The translations under genes were made by a program, and so were the position numbers. Under the pieces are notes generated by a model, which was given only the letters and a program-made list of their open reading frames with translations, ran no database searches and had not been told where the DNA came from. A DNA stretch of 64,000 bases from Naganishia liquefaciens (taxonomy: Eukaryota > Basidiomycota > Tremellomycetes > Filobasidiales > Filobasidiaceae), in NCBI GenBank assembly GCA_013423385.1, contig BLZA01000009.1, positions 186,001 through 250,000 on the forward strand, written 5' to 3'. Each line of letters opens with the position of its first letter. The first letter of the stretch is position 1. Below are positions 24,893 to 36,014 of this stretch, piece by piece.

Positions 24893-24929
24893 CCACGCCA
24901 CGCCACGCCACGCCACGCCACGCCACGCT
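24893..24929. repeat. CCACG pentanucleotide tandem repeat at the ERV1 start
   Basis: Seven to eight copies of a 5-bp unit (CCACG) run directly up to the ATG at 24930. If translation began upstream at 24813 in the same frame, the repeat would be read as a PRHAT repeat. If the start is 24930, as I prefer, it is the end of the 5' UTR. Confidence 0.85.
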
Positions 24930-25619
24930 ATGCCCCAGCCACACCCCACACAAGACCTCTGCATCCCCTTCACCCAATGGCGCGCCCTCGTATGCGCAGC
25001 AGACGCCCAGGCCGCCCAGGCTGCCCAGGCCGCCCAGGCCGCCGCTCCGTCCCGGCCCAAAGCACCAACGCCCACCGCCCCACTCCCGCCGGGGATCGTC
25101 CTCGACGCCGATGGGAAGCCGTGTAAAGTGTGCAATTCGTGGAAGACGTGGGCCAAGATTGGAAAGAAGAAGGAGGCGGGGACGGCAGCGGGGACGGCAG
25201 CGGGGACCGCGGCCACCGCAGACACCACCGCCAACGCGCCCTCGGCTCCCGCCTCGGCCACGGCCTCGGCGCGCCCACTCGACTGCCCTCCCGACGTCGA
25301 ATCCCTCGGCCGCGCCACATGGACATTCCTCCACACCACCGCCGCCTACTACCCCTCCCACGCTTCCCCCTCCCAACAATCCTCCATGCGCGGCCTCTTG
25401 CGCGGTGTGGCCGACTTTTATCCCTGCTCCTACTGTCGCGAGGATTTCGCAGCTCGGTCCGCCGCGGTCCCGCCGGATGTCGAGGGCAGGGAGGCGCTGA
25501 GTCGGTGGTTGTGTGAGAGGCACAACGAGGTGAATCAGAGGTTGGGCAAGGAGGCGTTTGATTGTGCAAAAGTCATGGAGCGGTGGAAGGATGGGCCCGC
25601 GGATGGGAGGTGTGATTGA
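24930..25619 (+). CDS. ERV1: FAD-linked sulfhydryl oxidase Erv1/ALR
   Basis: Erv1 sits in the mitochondrial intermembrane space and reoxidises Mia40, passing electrons to cytochrome c or oxygen. Single-exon model of 229 residues with start MPQPHPTQDL; an in-frame ATG at 24813 would add 39 residues through the CCACG repeat. An N-terminal shuttle cysteine pair is seen in PCKVCNSWKTW. The FAD-binding core follows: CPPDVESLGRATWTFLHT, then the active-site CxxC in YPCSYCREDF, and WLCERHNEVNQRLGKEAFDC with the family's CxxHNxxN signature. An AQAAQA repeat (about 25000-25035) and a TAAG repeat (about 25175-25215) expand the linkers and vary from the usual protein. All redox cysteines are present. 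The gene is divergent from DCC1. Confidence 0.95.
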   Translation: MPQPHPTQDLCIPFTQWRALVCAADAQAAQAAQAAQAAAPSRPKAPTPTAPLPPGIVLDADGKPCKVCNSWKTWAKIGKKKEAGTAAGTAAGTAATADTTANAPSAPASATASARPLDCPPDVESLGRATWTFLHTTAAYYPSHASPSQQSSMRGLLRGVADFYPCSYCREDFAARSAAVPPDVEGREALSRWLCERHNEVNQRLGKEAFDCAKVMERWKDGPADGRCD

Positions 25620-26060
25620 TGCCGGTGGTCGGCGCGAGGTGATGGAAATGGATTTCCCCGATTACAATAATAATGTCCACCGCTCAATCGCGCCCGACAC
25701 GTAACCACGTCCGGTCGGCCGTCTTGCATCTCCCGACCGCCTTCCCGTCTCGCATCGTCCGAGGAGGACCCTCCCTTGGCGCGCGTTTCACCCCGGCGCC
25801 ACAAAGAGGGCGTCCTTTCCTCCAGATCACTGGACTGCCGAGACTGCTCCAGCTTTGCGTTTCCTAAACCCCCCCCCTCCCCCCTAGATGCGCGAACAAA
25901 CCATGGCGTTGAACGTCTTTCCCGTACCTGAAGCGAGTCTCGTCGCCCACCACAGGGAGACAAGTTGCACAAACGGCACGTAGCCCTCTGGCGCAATCGA
26001 ACAGCCCGGTGCGGCTAGACCTGTTGGAGCAGCGCTGCGTCCTTCCCGTTGGGGCCGAAA

Positions 26061-26093
<33 letters not shown>

Positions 26094-27046
26094 GGTCGTC
26101 GTACCGCGCATCCTTGTCCAGCCTGCTTTGATCAAGACATGGGGTATTTTCGCAAGTGCCATGACCCTCGATACCTGGCATGCTCCCACGGCGGCGGATT
26201 CAAGCCGCTCAGTCGAGGGATCGTGTCATGCGTTGTGCGCTTTTGGTGCGGGGTCGGGCGACCCGTTGTCACCGGAGAATGGAGCTCCTGGAACGACTCG
26301 AGACACATTGCTCCTATTCGCGAGACCTATGGCGTGATCGGGGCAGATAGAGGGGGTAGTAAAGAACCAATTGGTTGTCATAGCGGTTTCGTCTGTGCCA
26401 TCGCGATTCAATCACCGGCATCCTGGCACTTCCTATACCAGCCGGTGCTTCAACTATGGGTTTCGCAAAGACCCGTCCGTGGCTTTGCAATTCCAGCCGG
26501 AGGGGATGACTCCGTACTCTACCAACACGCTCTTTTGGGGCAACTACGTCCCCATGTAGCGGCTTGATTCATGCCTTGACAGGACCCGGTTGCGCCCTGA
26601 CAGGATCCCTCCGCAACGGATCCTGCTTCGTCTATGTGCTTGACGGTTTCCCGCGGCAAAAAGCGGGGTTAGCGCCCAGGCGCCGACCTCACAACAAGTC
26701 CCACCGGGCGAGCCTTGCGTCTTCGGGATCGCCGCTTGCGACTCTGAATGCCATCCTGGTTCTCTCAAGGCAAAAGACGACGGATTGCCCACTCTTGTGA
26801 ATCGGGTTCGTGGCGTGCACTCGCGGGACACGTGATTCAGGACGCGGCACAGCCACTCCGGACAAAGCAGACAAAATTCCTCAACGGAATGCAATGGCTG
26901 CCTACCCAGATCCTTGCCAGCCGTCGCATTACCAAGATGCTGCAGTGAAGCCGGCAGAGTCCCTCGAAAAACGCGCAGAATCATCAACTATCGTTATATG
27001 CATCATACATGGAGAGAAAAAAAAAAGAGTCCATCACACCCGTCCT
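25620..27046. other. Interval between ERV1 and the chitin synthase without a supported gene
   Basis: About 1.4 kb lies between two converging genes. It holds a C-run (about 25867-25885), a GTC microsatellite (separate entry) and overlapping short frames. One plus-strand frame ending at 26559 reads FRKDPSVALQFQPEG and TNTLFWGNYVPM, which looks protein-like, but I could not connect it to an upstream exon or a known family. The last 45 bases before 27047 (after the aaaaaaaag at 27017) are probably chitin synthase 3' UTR. Confidence 0.4.
26061..26102. repeat. GTC trinucleotide microsatellite
   Basis: About thirteen CGT/GTC units with a single interruption (GTG) form a simple-sequence repeat in non-coding DNA between ERV1 and the chitin synthase. 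Confidence 0.9.
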
Positions 27047-30000
27047 CTAGAATTCCGACAAGACCCTCGCGATCAGCGTATTAATCGTCTCCTTTCGCGC
27101 GGCCAGATCTACCCCGAACCGGCGCTCGAGCTCTCGCCTGACGCCCTTTTTGGTCAATGTATCCAAATCCGCTCCCCTGCAAATCTCTCGAATCTCGGAC
27201 TCGAGCGCCGTATCGGTGATGGCTTCCGCGCCCAGAGAGATGGCCCCGGCGGGCGCATAGTCGGGCAAGAGCGGCGCAGAAGAGTCCCGGTGATGCAACG
27301 AGGGCGCAGCGGATGCAGCCGCGGCGACGCGCTGATAGCTCTCCGACTTGACCATTCCCGGTGCGCCCGTGAGCGGATCAGCAGGGAACTGCGTGTATGC
27401 GCCATACGACGAGCCGCGGTCGTACACGCCAACCACGGGCAGGTTGTACGCCGATTGCCTTGTCGTTGCGGATCCGGGGGCGGGCGCGGGCGGCGGCATG
27501 TCCTCGCGGTACGAGCCGTATCTATTCTGCCCGAATGCCGAAGAGGCGCGCGAGCCGGCGTAGGCCCCGCCGTCTCCGTAGAACGAGGGCGCGTGCGAGA
27601 TGTCGTCGTAGCCTTGCTTTTCGGGCTGATAGCTGTTGAGGGAATGGTTGTCGGCGTCATTGTCCCACAGTTCGTTCCTGCAAGAGAGTCAGTCGCGGAA
27701 TCGCTTCAGCAGGAAGCAGACGTACTCGTAATCCCGCCACGTCTTTTCCGGAATCGATTTCGGGTCGAATTTGCCCTCGTCCTGCGGCGCATCAGCACTG
27801 ATTGGCCTACTAGAGAGCCAGACTTACGTGTACGAGAATAACCTTGCCCTTGTGACCTGCAAGAACACGCGTGGCACCCCAACTGAAAGACCCATCAGCT
27901 GCCGTCTCGACAGTAGTTTCTGGTGACTCACCTAAAGTCATCCATCTGCCAGAAAGAGTACAGCGGCAGGAAGAATGAGAATAGCGGGATGGCGAGGATA
28001 TAGACTGCCTTCGGCATCAGCAAACGCGCCTTACCCCCAGACTACCGACTTACAGATCATCCAGGCAATCATGTCCCATCGCAACCGGAAGATGAAGATC
28101 AAGGCTTGCAATCCGTAAATTGCTGCCAGGAGGACAATACTCAAAACCGGAATCGTTTTGCCCTCTCCGATGACCAGATAGAGCAGATATACAATCTGGA
28201 GAAGCGTCAGCTTGGGATCGCTCAATCGTGCAGTCGACTCACGTAGGCCACAGTGACAGGTGCGATGATGGTACTCAAAAGATCAACAAAGACGATGGCT
28301 CGCATCGAGAAACAGCAGAAACCGCACAAGCCCTCGATACCGGTCAACTCGACCAGGTTGTGGATAGTCGAATTGATCCATCGTCGTCCTGAAAGAGCGA
28401 TCAGTAGGGCTCAGGGACATGTCTAGCGTACGCACGTTGTGACAATAAAACCTTGTAGTCATCCGGGGCCACGGTAAATGCATGAGCGTCCCGGACAAAC
28501 TTGGTCTTGTAGGTGGGGAAATTCTTCAAGATCAACGTTGTCAAGTATCGATCTTCACCCAAGTGCAGCAAGTTCTTGAGATGCAGCGTGTCGACCCGGT
28601 TCTCCGAGTACTCGTGAATGATCTGATTCGAGATAAAAAGCGGCTTGTGCGTATCAGGCGTTCGCAATCGGTAGATTGAGAAACAACCGGGAAGACAGGT
28701 AATGGAATTGAAGAGCGACTCGAACGATTTCGCCAAATGGTGAGAGATGAAATACTCGTAGACCTAAAGAATGCTATTAGCCTGAACTCTGGAGTGGAGC
28801 CGTCTTGTCTCTCACCTGCATCATCGTGATAATAGTCTTCTTCGGATTGGCCAATTCGGTTTCCCCGCAAGCAGCGATAATCTTCTTGTCATGAACCATG
28901 CTGAGTTTCGCGTCAGCTAAGATTGCTGAAGGCTCTGCCACGGAGACTTACGCAGACACCAGTCGATTCAAGGCGTATTCCTCCACCGTAGTATCGGCAT
29001 CGACAGTAAAGATATATTCGTAGAATGTAGGATTCACACCAATGACATTCTTGATCTGATGGTACATCTCCAGCTCCAAGGGATTCATCGGGGCGTCAAA
29101 GTGAACCTAGAGCCGACGATCAGCACAGCTCGATCGGCACTCATCGCCACATACCTTGTTCAAAAAGTGCATAACAATCATTTGCGAATCTCGCTTTCCT
29201 CTGTTTCCTGGCTTTTGCTTCTCCGTAGGCTTGCCAGTCTTGACGATCACTAGATATGGAACGACATGGCCTGCGCATTCGTAAAGACCGGAATAGACCT
29301 TGCCCATATTGTGCTGTTTGGCTCCATCTCCCAGGGAGAGGAAACTCAGCTTTTCGGTTTCGTCGTTTGGGTTGCCCAAAATGTCGAGCACGATATCTGG
29401 CGTTGGCTTTCCATTCCCAGCTCCCGTCACATTGCCGTCGCAGACAACCAGGATCAGTTTACGCTTGTCGTCGTACTTGAGTCGAGCCAAAGAGTCGATA
29501 GTTCGGCGGAGCGAGTCCTCGCCTTCCGAGTAACACGGGACCTGGCAGATGACAAACTTGTCGTGATCCTCGGGCGCCCGAGCCGAACCAAAGTGGATTG
29601 CGGCGATAAACTTGAAACCGATGATGGCGACCATGATGATCGACAATACAAGCAAGATGTATGTCGCAAAGAGACACTGCGGCGAGTTTCGGTTGTCCAC
29701 TTTGCCCTTGACAAACAGATTCCGCAGACACGTCTTTTGACGATTGACAACATCTTGCCCGAGACTGCCTGCGAGGTTGTCAAACAGCTGTGTAATGTCC
29801 TGGCCGGCATTCTGCTGGAAAAGTGAGATGACACCGTCCGCGATGTATTTCCTCGAAGTGTCGGGAGGTACGGCATAGCCGTCGGGAACACGGAAGCCGC
29901 CTCCGCCTTGCGAGATGTAGGTGGTGAGATCATAAACGAGATTGTCAATGATCGCCACGGCGTTTCCGGACTTGGCCAAGCTTTTGATCTCTTTTGACGT

Positions 30001-33000
30001 GTAACCCATGAAGCCCATTCGGTGGTTGTATCGGAGGTAGACCTGGAGTGCAACGTCAGCATACGGTGCCTCTGACTGGTTGGCCGACTTGCCATCTGCT
30101 CGTAATACCAATCGGGCCTCGAATCATTCGTGTACGCTCGGAAGTCGTGATACTGCGCATTAATATCCGTTGTATTGGTCGCACTGTCTGTTACCCAGGG
30201 GCTGACGGAGCCGTCGATGCCGTCACAAAGGGCGCTCACCTGCAAAACTTATGAGACCAGAACGGAGCTAGAATTGAAATGACTCACCTGCACTGGAAAC
30301 AGCGAACTGGCATCGAGACCCGAATAGACCATGATACTCTTGGTAGGCACAACGGGAACCACGCTGAGATGCGTGGAAGCGAATGATGTCAAGTCAAAGA
30401 CCTACAGGTGATGTTCAGCAGGCTGTTGACCGCAGAATCATGATGCCTTACCTCTCCTCGAATAGAGATATATGCGTTGTTGGGGTCGTCGTCGTAGTTG
30501 TGAGCCGCCAACTCTCCGGTGCTGTAAACGTGCTCCGTCGGGCAGATCAAATTACCCAAGATGGCAATTACGAATACGGCACAACCACAGATAAACCAGA
30601 TGATCAGGTTGATGGCAAGCTTTTCCTTCCAAGCTTGTCTAATGTCGTCTCGTCGGAATCGAGGGATTCTCTTCAGCAGCCAATGTGGCGCAAGGAATGT
30701 CAACATGGTCACCAGGATCATCCATCGCTTTCGTGCTGGAGAAATACGGTATTCCTCGGCTATTTCCCCGTCAAGTGGCTCCTTGTCGGGATCCTTTTCG
30801 TTCAGGTATGCCTTGTTGTCGGCGGTGTCGAACATGTTCTTCGAAGGTGCATACGCTTCGGTCCCTGCGTATGACATAGTATCGCCGTACCGGCTGGTAT
30901 ACCTGTCATCGTAATTGAGTGTCTTGCGATCGGCAAAGTCGTCATCCGCATCAGGAGGTAGCTCCTCGTATTCCCGAGCCGCTCTGGATGCCAACGGCAG
31001 GTCGGCGCGCGAATTGTTGTAGTCATTGTCGGCAAAAGGCCCCTGATAGTTCATGAGTAAAGTGGATTGTCGATACGGCGAGAATGGGTCCTCCTTGACC
31101 TGGCCCGATTGGATATCTGCCAGATTTCGCTGCTTGCCATTCTGCGTGTCCTCTTCGTACAAGCGCAATCGATCTTCCAGAGCATGGAATGCTCGGTGTG
31201 ACAAAAAGACCTAGAATGCGTGTCAAAATGGGTCTCCCGCGCCCTCAACGCCTGTGCGCACCTTGTGGTTTCCAATGGCCATATCGCCCTCTTGCCAATG
31301 CTTTGCAGCCGCCAAAGAGCGAATCGCATCCACCGCTGGGGTGACTCCTCCATGGGGAATACCGTATGCATTCAGCTCATCGGCATACCGCTCACACGCT
31401 TCCGCATACATCAGCGAGACCTCGAAGCTCGTTGACATCTTTCTCGCCAACTCCACAAAACCCATGCTTTTGATGGATGCACGGAGACCTCGAGTTTCGA
31501 CTTGATTTGGTAAATGTGCGTCATTGGGGTTCAAGCAGAAGATGTACCATGGCTGGCATTCACTGAGGGCATCGTAGAGTAGATCCATGGCTCCACGGAA
31601 CTCGCCCAGGACACAGCGCACTCCACGGATGGGAGCTTGATCATTGCCGCCCCCGACGACCGCGGCTTCATCGCGGTCCTCTTGGTCTTCCCTCTCCTCG
31701 CCCACACTCGGTAATCTCGTCGGTCTTCCACCCTTCCGTCGTGTCGACGGTGCCCGACGCGGCTTGACAGGCTGCTGGGCGGCGACAATGGTGTCATTGT
31801 CTTGCGGGTGATGCTCCGTTGAAACTGCTTTGCTCTCGAATAATTGTTGGATGAACTCGTTGGTCGAACCGCCCCCATCCAGGGTCGCAGTAGGAACCCG
31901 TCGAGCGTTACTTTCAACTCCGGGTGATCGACGTAGCAGCTGCACAAAGTCGGGATTGATGACATCCGCATCACGCTCAAGGAACGCCTCGGACGAATAG
32001 GTGACGGGTCCATTGTAGTGGCTGATCGTGAATGTTGCGTATCCCGATCTATCCATTCCGCTCAACTTGAAATGGCCGTGGTTGCCGTACTCCTTCTGGA
32101 AGACTTTCATCATATCGTGCTCGGTGCTCTTTGATTTCCGCGCAAGTTCGTCCGTGTTGATGATGATACCGTCGAGCAGCTTCAAGCAAGCGCGATTATC
32201 AAAGAATCCAACGGGCGGTGAGACAGCTGCGAGCCCTTCGTCGGTCATTTCTTGTTGACGACTGATCATGACACGGTCGTAGATGAATGCCTGGAGTCGC
32301 TCGTTTGCATAGTTGACGCAAAGTTGATCGAGCGAGTTGGGGCGCGATGACGTTCCGGAAAGGTTCTGGAATCCCGGGAAATCGAGCAGACCGATCAAGC
32401 TGGCAAAGTCGTCCCGGCATAGCTTTTGGTTGATATGCTCTACCAGCCAAGAGAAGAGCAGCGAGTACAACGTCTGTGCAAGCTCGTCCCTGTTGGCAGA
32501 TGCCGCTTCCGCGTCCAAAAAGATCGTGCAAAGCTCCTTGTGAATGAGTTTGCTCTTGTACGACAGGACACCCTCCAGAGATGTGGTCGTCACACCCAAA
32601 AATTCCGCGACCGTCTCCAGGACATCGGTATTGCTGACAATCGCAGCTTCTTCATTCTTGCCCTTGTTTTCCTCAAAATCGATATTTCCAAGATGCAAGA
32701 TTGCGGCAGCCAATTGGCAGACCTGCGCCACCCAGCGCTTCGACATGCCGATTGCCTTGAACGCCTCTTTGAGCTGGTCAAACCGAGCGGCATCTTCTTC
32801 AGTATGCGCATTCCTGCCTCCGGTGAAACCATGACCGAACCGGTTCCCCAGGTATCGGTAGGCACTGGCATCGCCAAGCATGAGATGCGCACGCTCTTCC
32901 TGTGTTGCTCCTGCGGTCATGTAGTAGAAGATGTGGAAATTGCGCTCGCCAGTCGGTGGAGACGATGTTCTTGCTTTTTCGAGGTAGTACGGTAATGTCT

Positions 33001-33774
33001 TGGAGCCGACCAATTTTCCGGAAGCACTGAACTGCAGTTCAGTGTATTTTCCAAATCTCGAGGCGTTTTCCGTTTGATGGGTACGCGCATTGCCGAATGT
33101 CTCGAGAATAAACTGCGAGATGCTTCAATATCTATCTGATGCGGTGTACCGTGCCTCGCTTACCTCTCCATTGGCAACTTGAGTTGCCATCTTGGCCGAT
33201 CGTTTCCCCATCCCGACCGCGCTCAGCTGACTGATCGCCTTGATACTCAACCGCCTGGCTTCGGACTTTCCTGAACCTGTCTCGCCGCTGATATGCGAGT
33301 CAGCAATAGTGTCTACAGTCTTCACCCTGCACTCACTTTATCATGATAGCCTGATCCGTCCCTGTTCTTCTCATATGGTAATACGCATCCATCGCCAACT
33401 TGAAGATGTGCGGTGGCGTCACGTCCTCTCCCCTTGCCCATCCTCCATCCTCGCCTTCCCTGCCCCTGAGCAGCTCCTCATTGACGGACCAATATGCGTG
33501 TGCATACTCGGCCAACGATGTATCGCTGTTGGCTTCAAAGTGTTTGTACGGATTGAGCGAGATCAATGCCGACGCCGACATTGAAGTATAGGGTTTGTCA
33601 TTGAGGTATCGTTCGCGTAGACACGCAAGGATCGTATCATCGGCGATCGAGGGGAGTTGACTGAGTAGGAAGAGTCGAGATTCGATGCATCAGCTGGAAT
33701 TGCGAGGCAGAAGTCTAGGCGACCTACGTGATATCCTCTGTCACTTCAAACCTTGATGGATTTCTGCTCGCCAT
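27047..33774 (-). CDS. Chitin synthase with N-terminal myosin-like motor domain (class V type)
   Basis: This is a processive beta-1,4-N-acetylglucosamine transferase of the plasma membrane, carried to growth sites with help of its motor-like domain. The start at 33774 gives [16 protein letters not shown]. The motor domain holds the P-loop [13 protein letters not shown] (about 33270-33290), switch [14 protein letters not shown] and [12 protein letters not shown] at switch II, and ends near 31400. Membrane helices around 30570-30650 ([20 protein letters not shown]) precede a cytochrome-b5-like segment ([20 protein letters not shown]). The catalytic core shows [42 protein letters not shown] and the product-path region QRRRW (split by an intron, near 28390-28440). 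More helices follow, and the protein ends in a DEK-C domain ([20 protein letters not shown] to LIARVLSEF). All motifs appear intact. Class V versus VII was judged by the presence of the P-loop. Confidence 0.95.
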
Positions 33775-34559
33775 GATGGCGGTTTGTAGTTCCTGATGGC
33801 TACCCGCTCTATTCAAATCCTATCTCCTTACTCTGCGCGAATCAGGCGAAGTTCTCTACGCAAGAATGGGCTATGAAAAAGAGGTGTCAGCAAACCACAT
33901 AGTAAAGGCACAAGCACGAATCGGAAAGGCACGCTTACTGTCTTCCGCCACCAAACCAGCCAGCGAAAAGGCACAATCAAAAAGCGACACTTGATGTCTC
34001 TCAGGATGCTGGAAAATACTTGTAAAGACCACGACGAGACGATCGAATACACTGTCGAATGGCAGAATGGCAGCACCGAGTAGACCATCAAACAACGCCT
34101 CGCTACATAGCCCACTGTTTCACCCAGACGCGCGATCGGCGCTCAGCCAAAATGTCTAGCGCGTCCTCGACCGCGAAGCGAGAACCAACGGATGTTGATC
34201 TATAAATCTACGCATGCGTGTTCGTACCCATTCCAATGCTCTGGCTAGCTCCTGCTTGGATCACAATCTAGCCTTGTGAACTCCTCATGATGGTCACTGC
34301 ATACATATGACGATGCTTCGTGCGAAAGTTAACGGCCCACTGCATAGAGCCAGAATTTACTACAGGACTACAGGCCATCACTATACTATCATCAAGACAT
34401 ACAGCGAGCGATACTACACAGGCCACCTCAAGTCTACATTTTCACGGCTGCCAGCTAGTCCATCAGAAACCGATACAGAATCGACTATGCGAAACCCCCG
34501 GAACAAAAGCTGAATGAGAACAGAGTACCACGACGCGATCAGGCGGACGTGCGCGCTGT
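33775..34559. other. Upstream region of the chitin synthase, with a possible orphan exon
   Basis: About 0.8 kb lies between the chitin synthase start and the end of the glucanase gene. On the minus strand 33930-34110 a frame reads ALFDGLLGAAILPFDSVFDR and continues hydrophobic and ordered (SIFQHPERHQVSLFDCAFSL). It is bounded by a plausible acceptor (GTGAAACAG) and donor (GTAAGC), but I found no start codon for it. It may be an exon of an unannotated small gene or simply a long leader. Confidence 0.35.
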
Positions 34560-36014
34560 CTAGTGGTACTTGGAAATGGCGTCAAGGTATGTTTGGCCAG
34601 TCGCACTGCGAATCAACGCGTCAGCATTCACGGCAAACCGGTGATATTTGGGAATTCTTACCTCAATCCGCTGCCGGAAGCCATCAACTTCCAGGTACCT
34701 CCCAATCCGATACCAGACGAGAAGTGGTACGCGACGACACGCTCGTCGTTCTCGAGGATATCGACGATCGTGTTAATGTAGTTGTTGATCTCGTTCTGAT
34801 CTTCACACGGCGTAAAGCCGTTGACATCGTTGACACAGGCGAATTCGGTGACTGCCATGGGAAGACCGTATTGCGCGTAGTGATCAAGAACCATCATGAT
34901 GCCCTCCCTCGAGTTCTTGTTGATGTGGAGGTTGATGATATCGGGCTTGACATCGACGGCGTCCAAGAATGGGCCGAGCCATCCGGATTCAGCAGCTTGT
35001 TCTGGAGACATGAAGGTATAAGCCGTCCATCGTTTTGGTGTTTCGAGCCAAGGTAGACTTACTGCACATGGAAGGCGAGATCAAGATGGATCCTTGAGCC
35101 TTCTTGGGTCCGACCAATTCGTTCCAGAGGCTGATACCGGTACTGACATCGAACCCAGCGGAACCTGATCCGGCGGGACAATCGGGCTCTTCGTACCCGA
35201 TAATATAGGCCGGCGTGTACGACAGATCACGGAACGCCTGCAATCGCGCCGCATCCTGGCTATCGGCAGTTCCCGCACCCCAGATCATGTTCATGGCGGT
35301 CACACCGGGTGCGCTGTGCCCCTGCGGGTCCGCGCTCCAGTCGTACCAGGATCCGATATGATCCTTCATCATGTCGAAGGAATCACCGGCCGAGATACCG
35401 GCCTTCTTGCCGTTCGGGATAAGGTGGGTGTAGGAGCCCGTGTATGAATTTGATCCCGAGCTGGTAGAGGAAGTCTGGGCGGGAGCAGCAGAGGTTGGTG
35501 TGCTGCTGGCGACGACTTGCGTGGACGATACGGGCGCCTGAGAGCTGGAGGCGACAGCAGAGGATGGCGGTGCGCTGGAAGAGCTGACTACCCATGATTG
35601 GCCGACAGAGCTTGATGCCGCGTTGGTAGCGGTCGGAAGAACGCTCGACCAGACGCTCGAGGCGCCAGTCATGGTGGCAGATGCACTCGACGTCGCCGCA
35701 GACGTACGGGCGGAAGACGCGGCGATTGTGCTCGTCGAGTTGCCTCCGGATCCGCGAATCTTGCAGACGCTCCCATCGGCTCGCTTCTTGATCCTGTAGC
35801 CCGGCTTCTTGTCCGCCATTTTCTTGGCCAAGACGGCGTTGTGCGGAATGTCTCGCACGTAATGAGCATGGCCATTAGCCATTCGGGCGTGGTGCCTTCG
35901 CATAGCGTTGGCGCCAGTGAGGCCGTTGGTGTGCGTTGCCGAGGCCGAGGGCAGGTCCGCAAAGGGCAAGACCAAGGCGAGGGCGGAAAGGGCGGAAAGG
36001 GTGAACTTGACCAT
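34560..36014 (-). CDS. Secreted glycoside hydrolase family 128 glucanase (Asl1-like)
   Basis: This is a secreted or wall-bound beta-1,3-glucanase-like enzyme of GH128. The start at 36014 gives a signal peptide (MVKFTLSALSALALVLPFAD). A pro-region with a KKR site and a Ser/Thr/Ala-rich stretch, likely O-glycosylated, follows. The catalytic domain starts GKKAGISAGDSFDMM and holds IGSWYDWSADPQG, MNMIWGAG, YIIGYEEPDCP (the EP of the acid/base region), PDIINLHINKN, LPMAVTEFACVND (the TEF nucleophile region) and VVAYHFSSGIG. Two introns are needed: one after SPSMC, about 64 nt, and one near 34600-34660. The second gives the C-terminus SATGQTYLDAISKYH and the stop at 34560-34562. Without that intron the frame would stop early. 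Both catalytic glutamate contexts are present. Confidence 0.9.

Noticed and set aside
24235-25500. 421-codon plus-strand frame and several minus frames across DCC1/ERV1
   Set aside because: Arg/Pro-rich shadows of two GC-rich genes whose own frames have clear family motifs.
26092-26559. Protein-like end FRKDPSVALQFQPEG ... NTLFWGNYVPM on the plus strand
   Set aside because: Could not be joined to an upstream exon or start and matches no family I know; left as a note in the intergenic entry.
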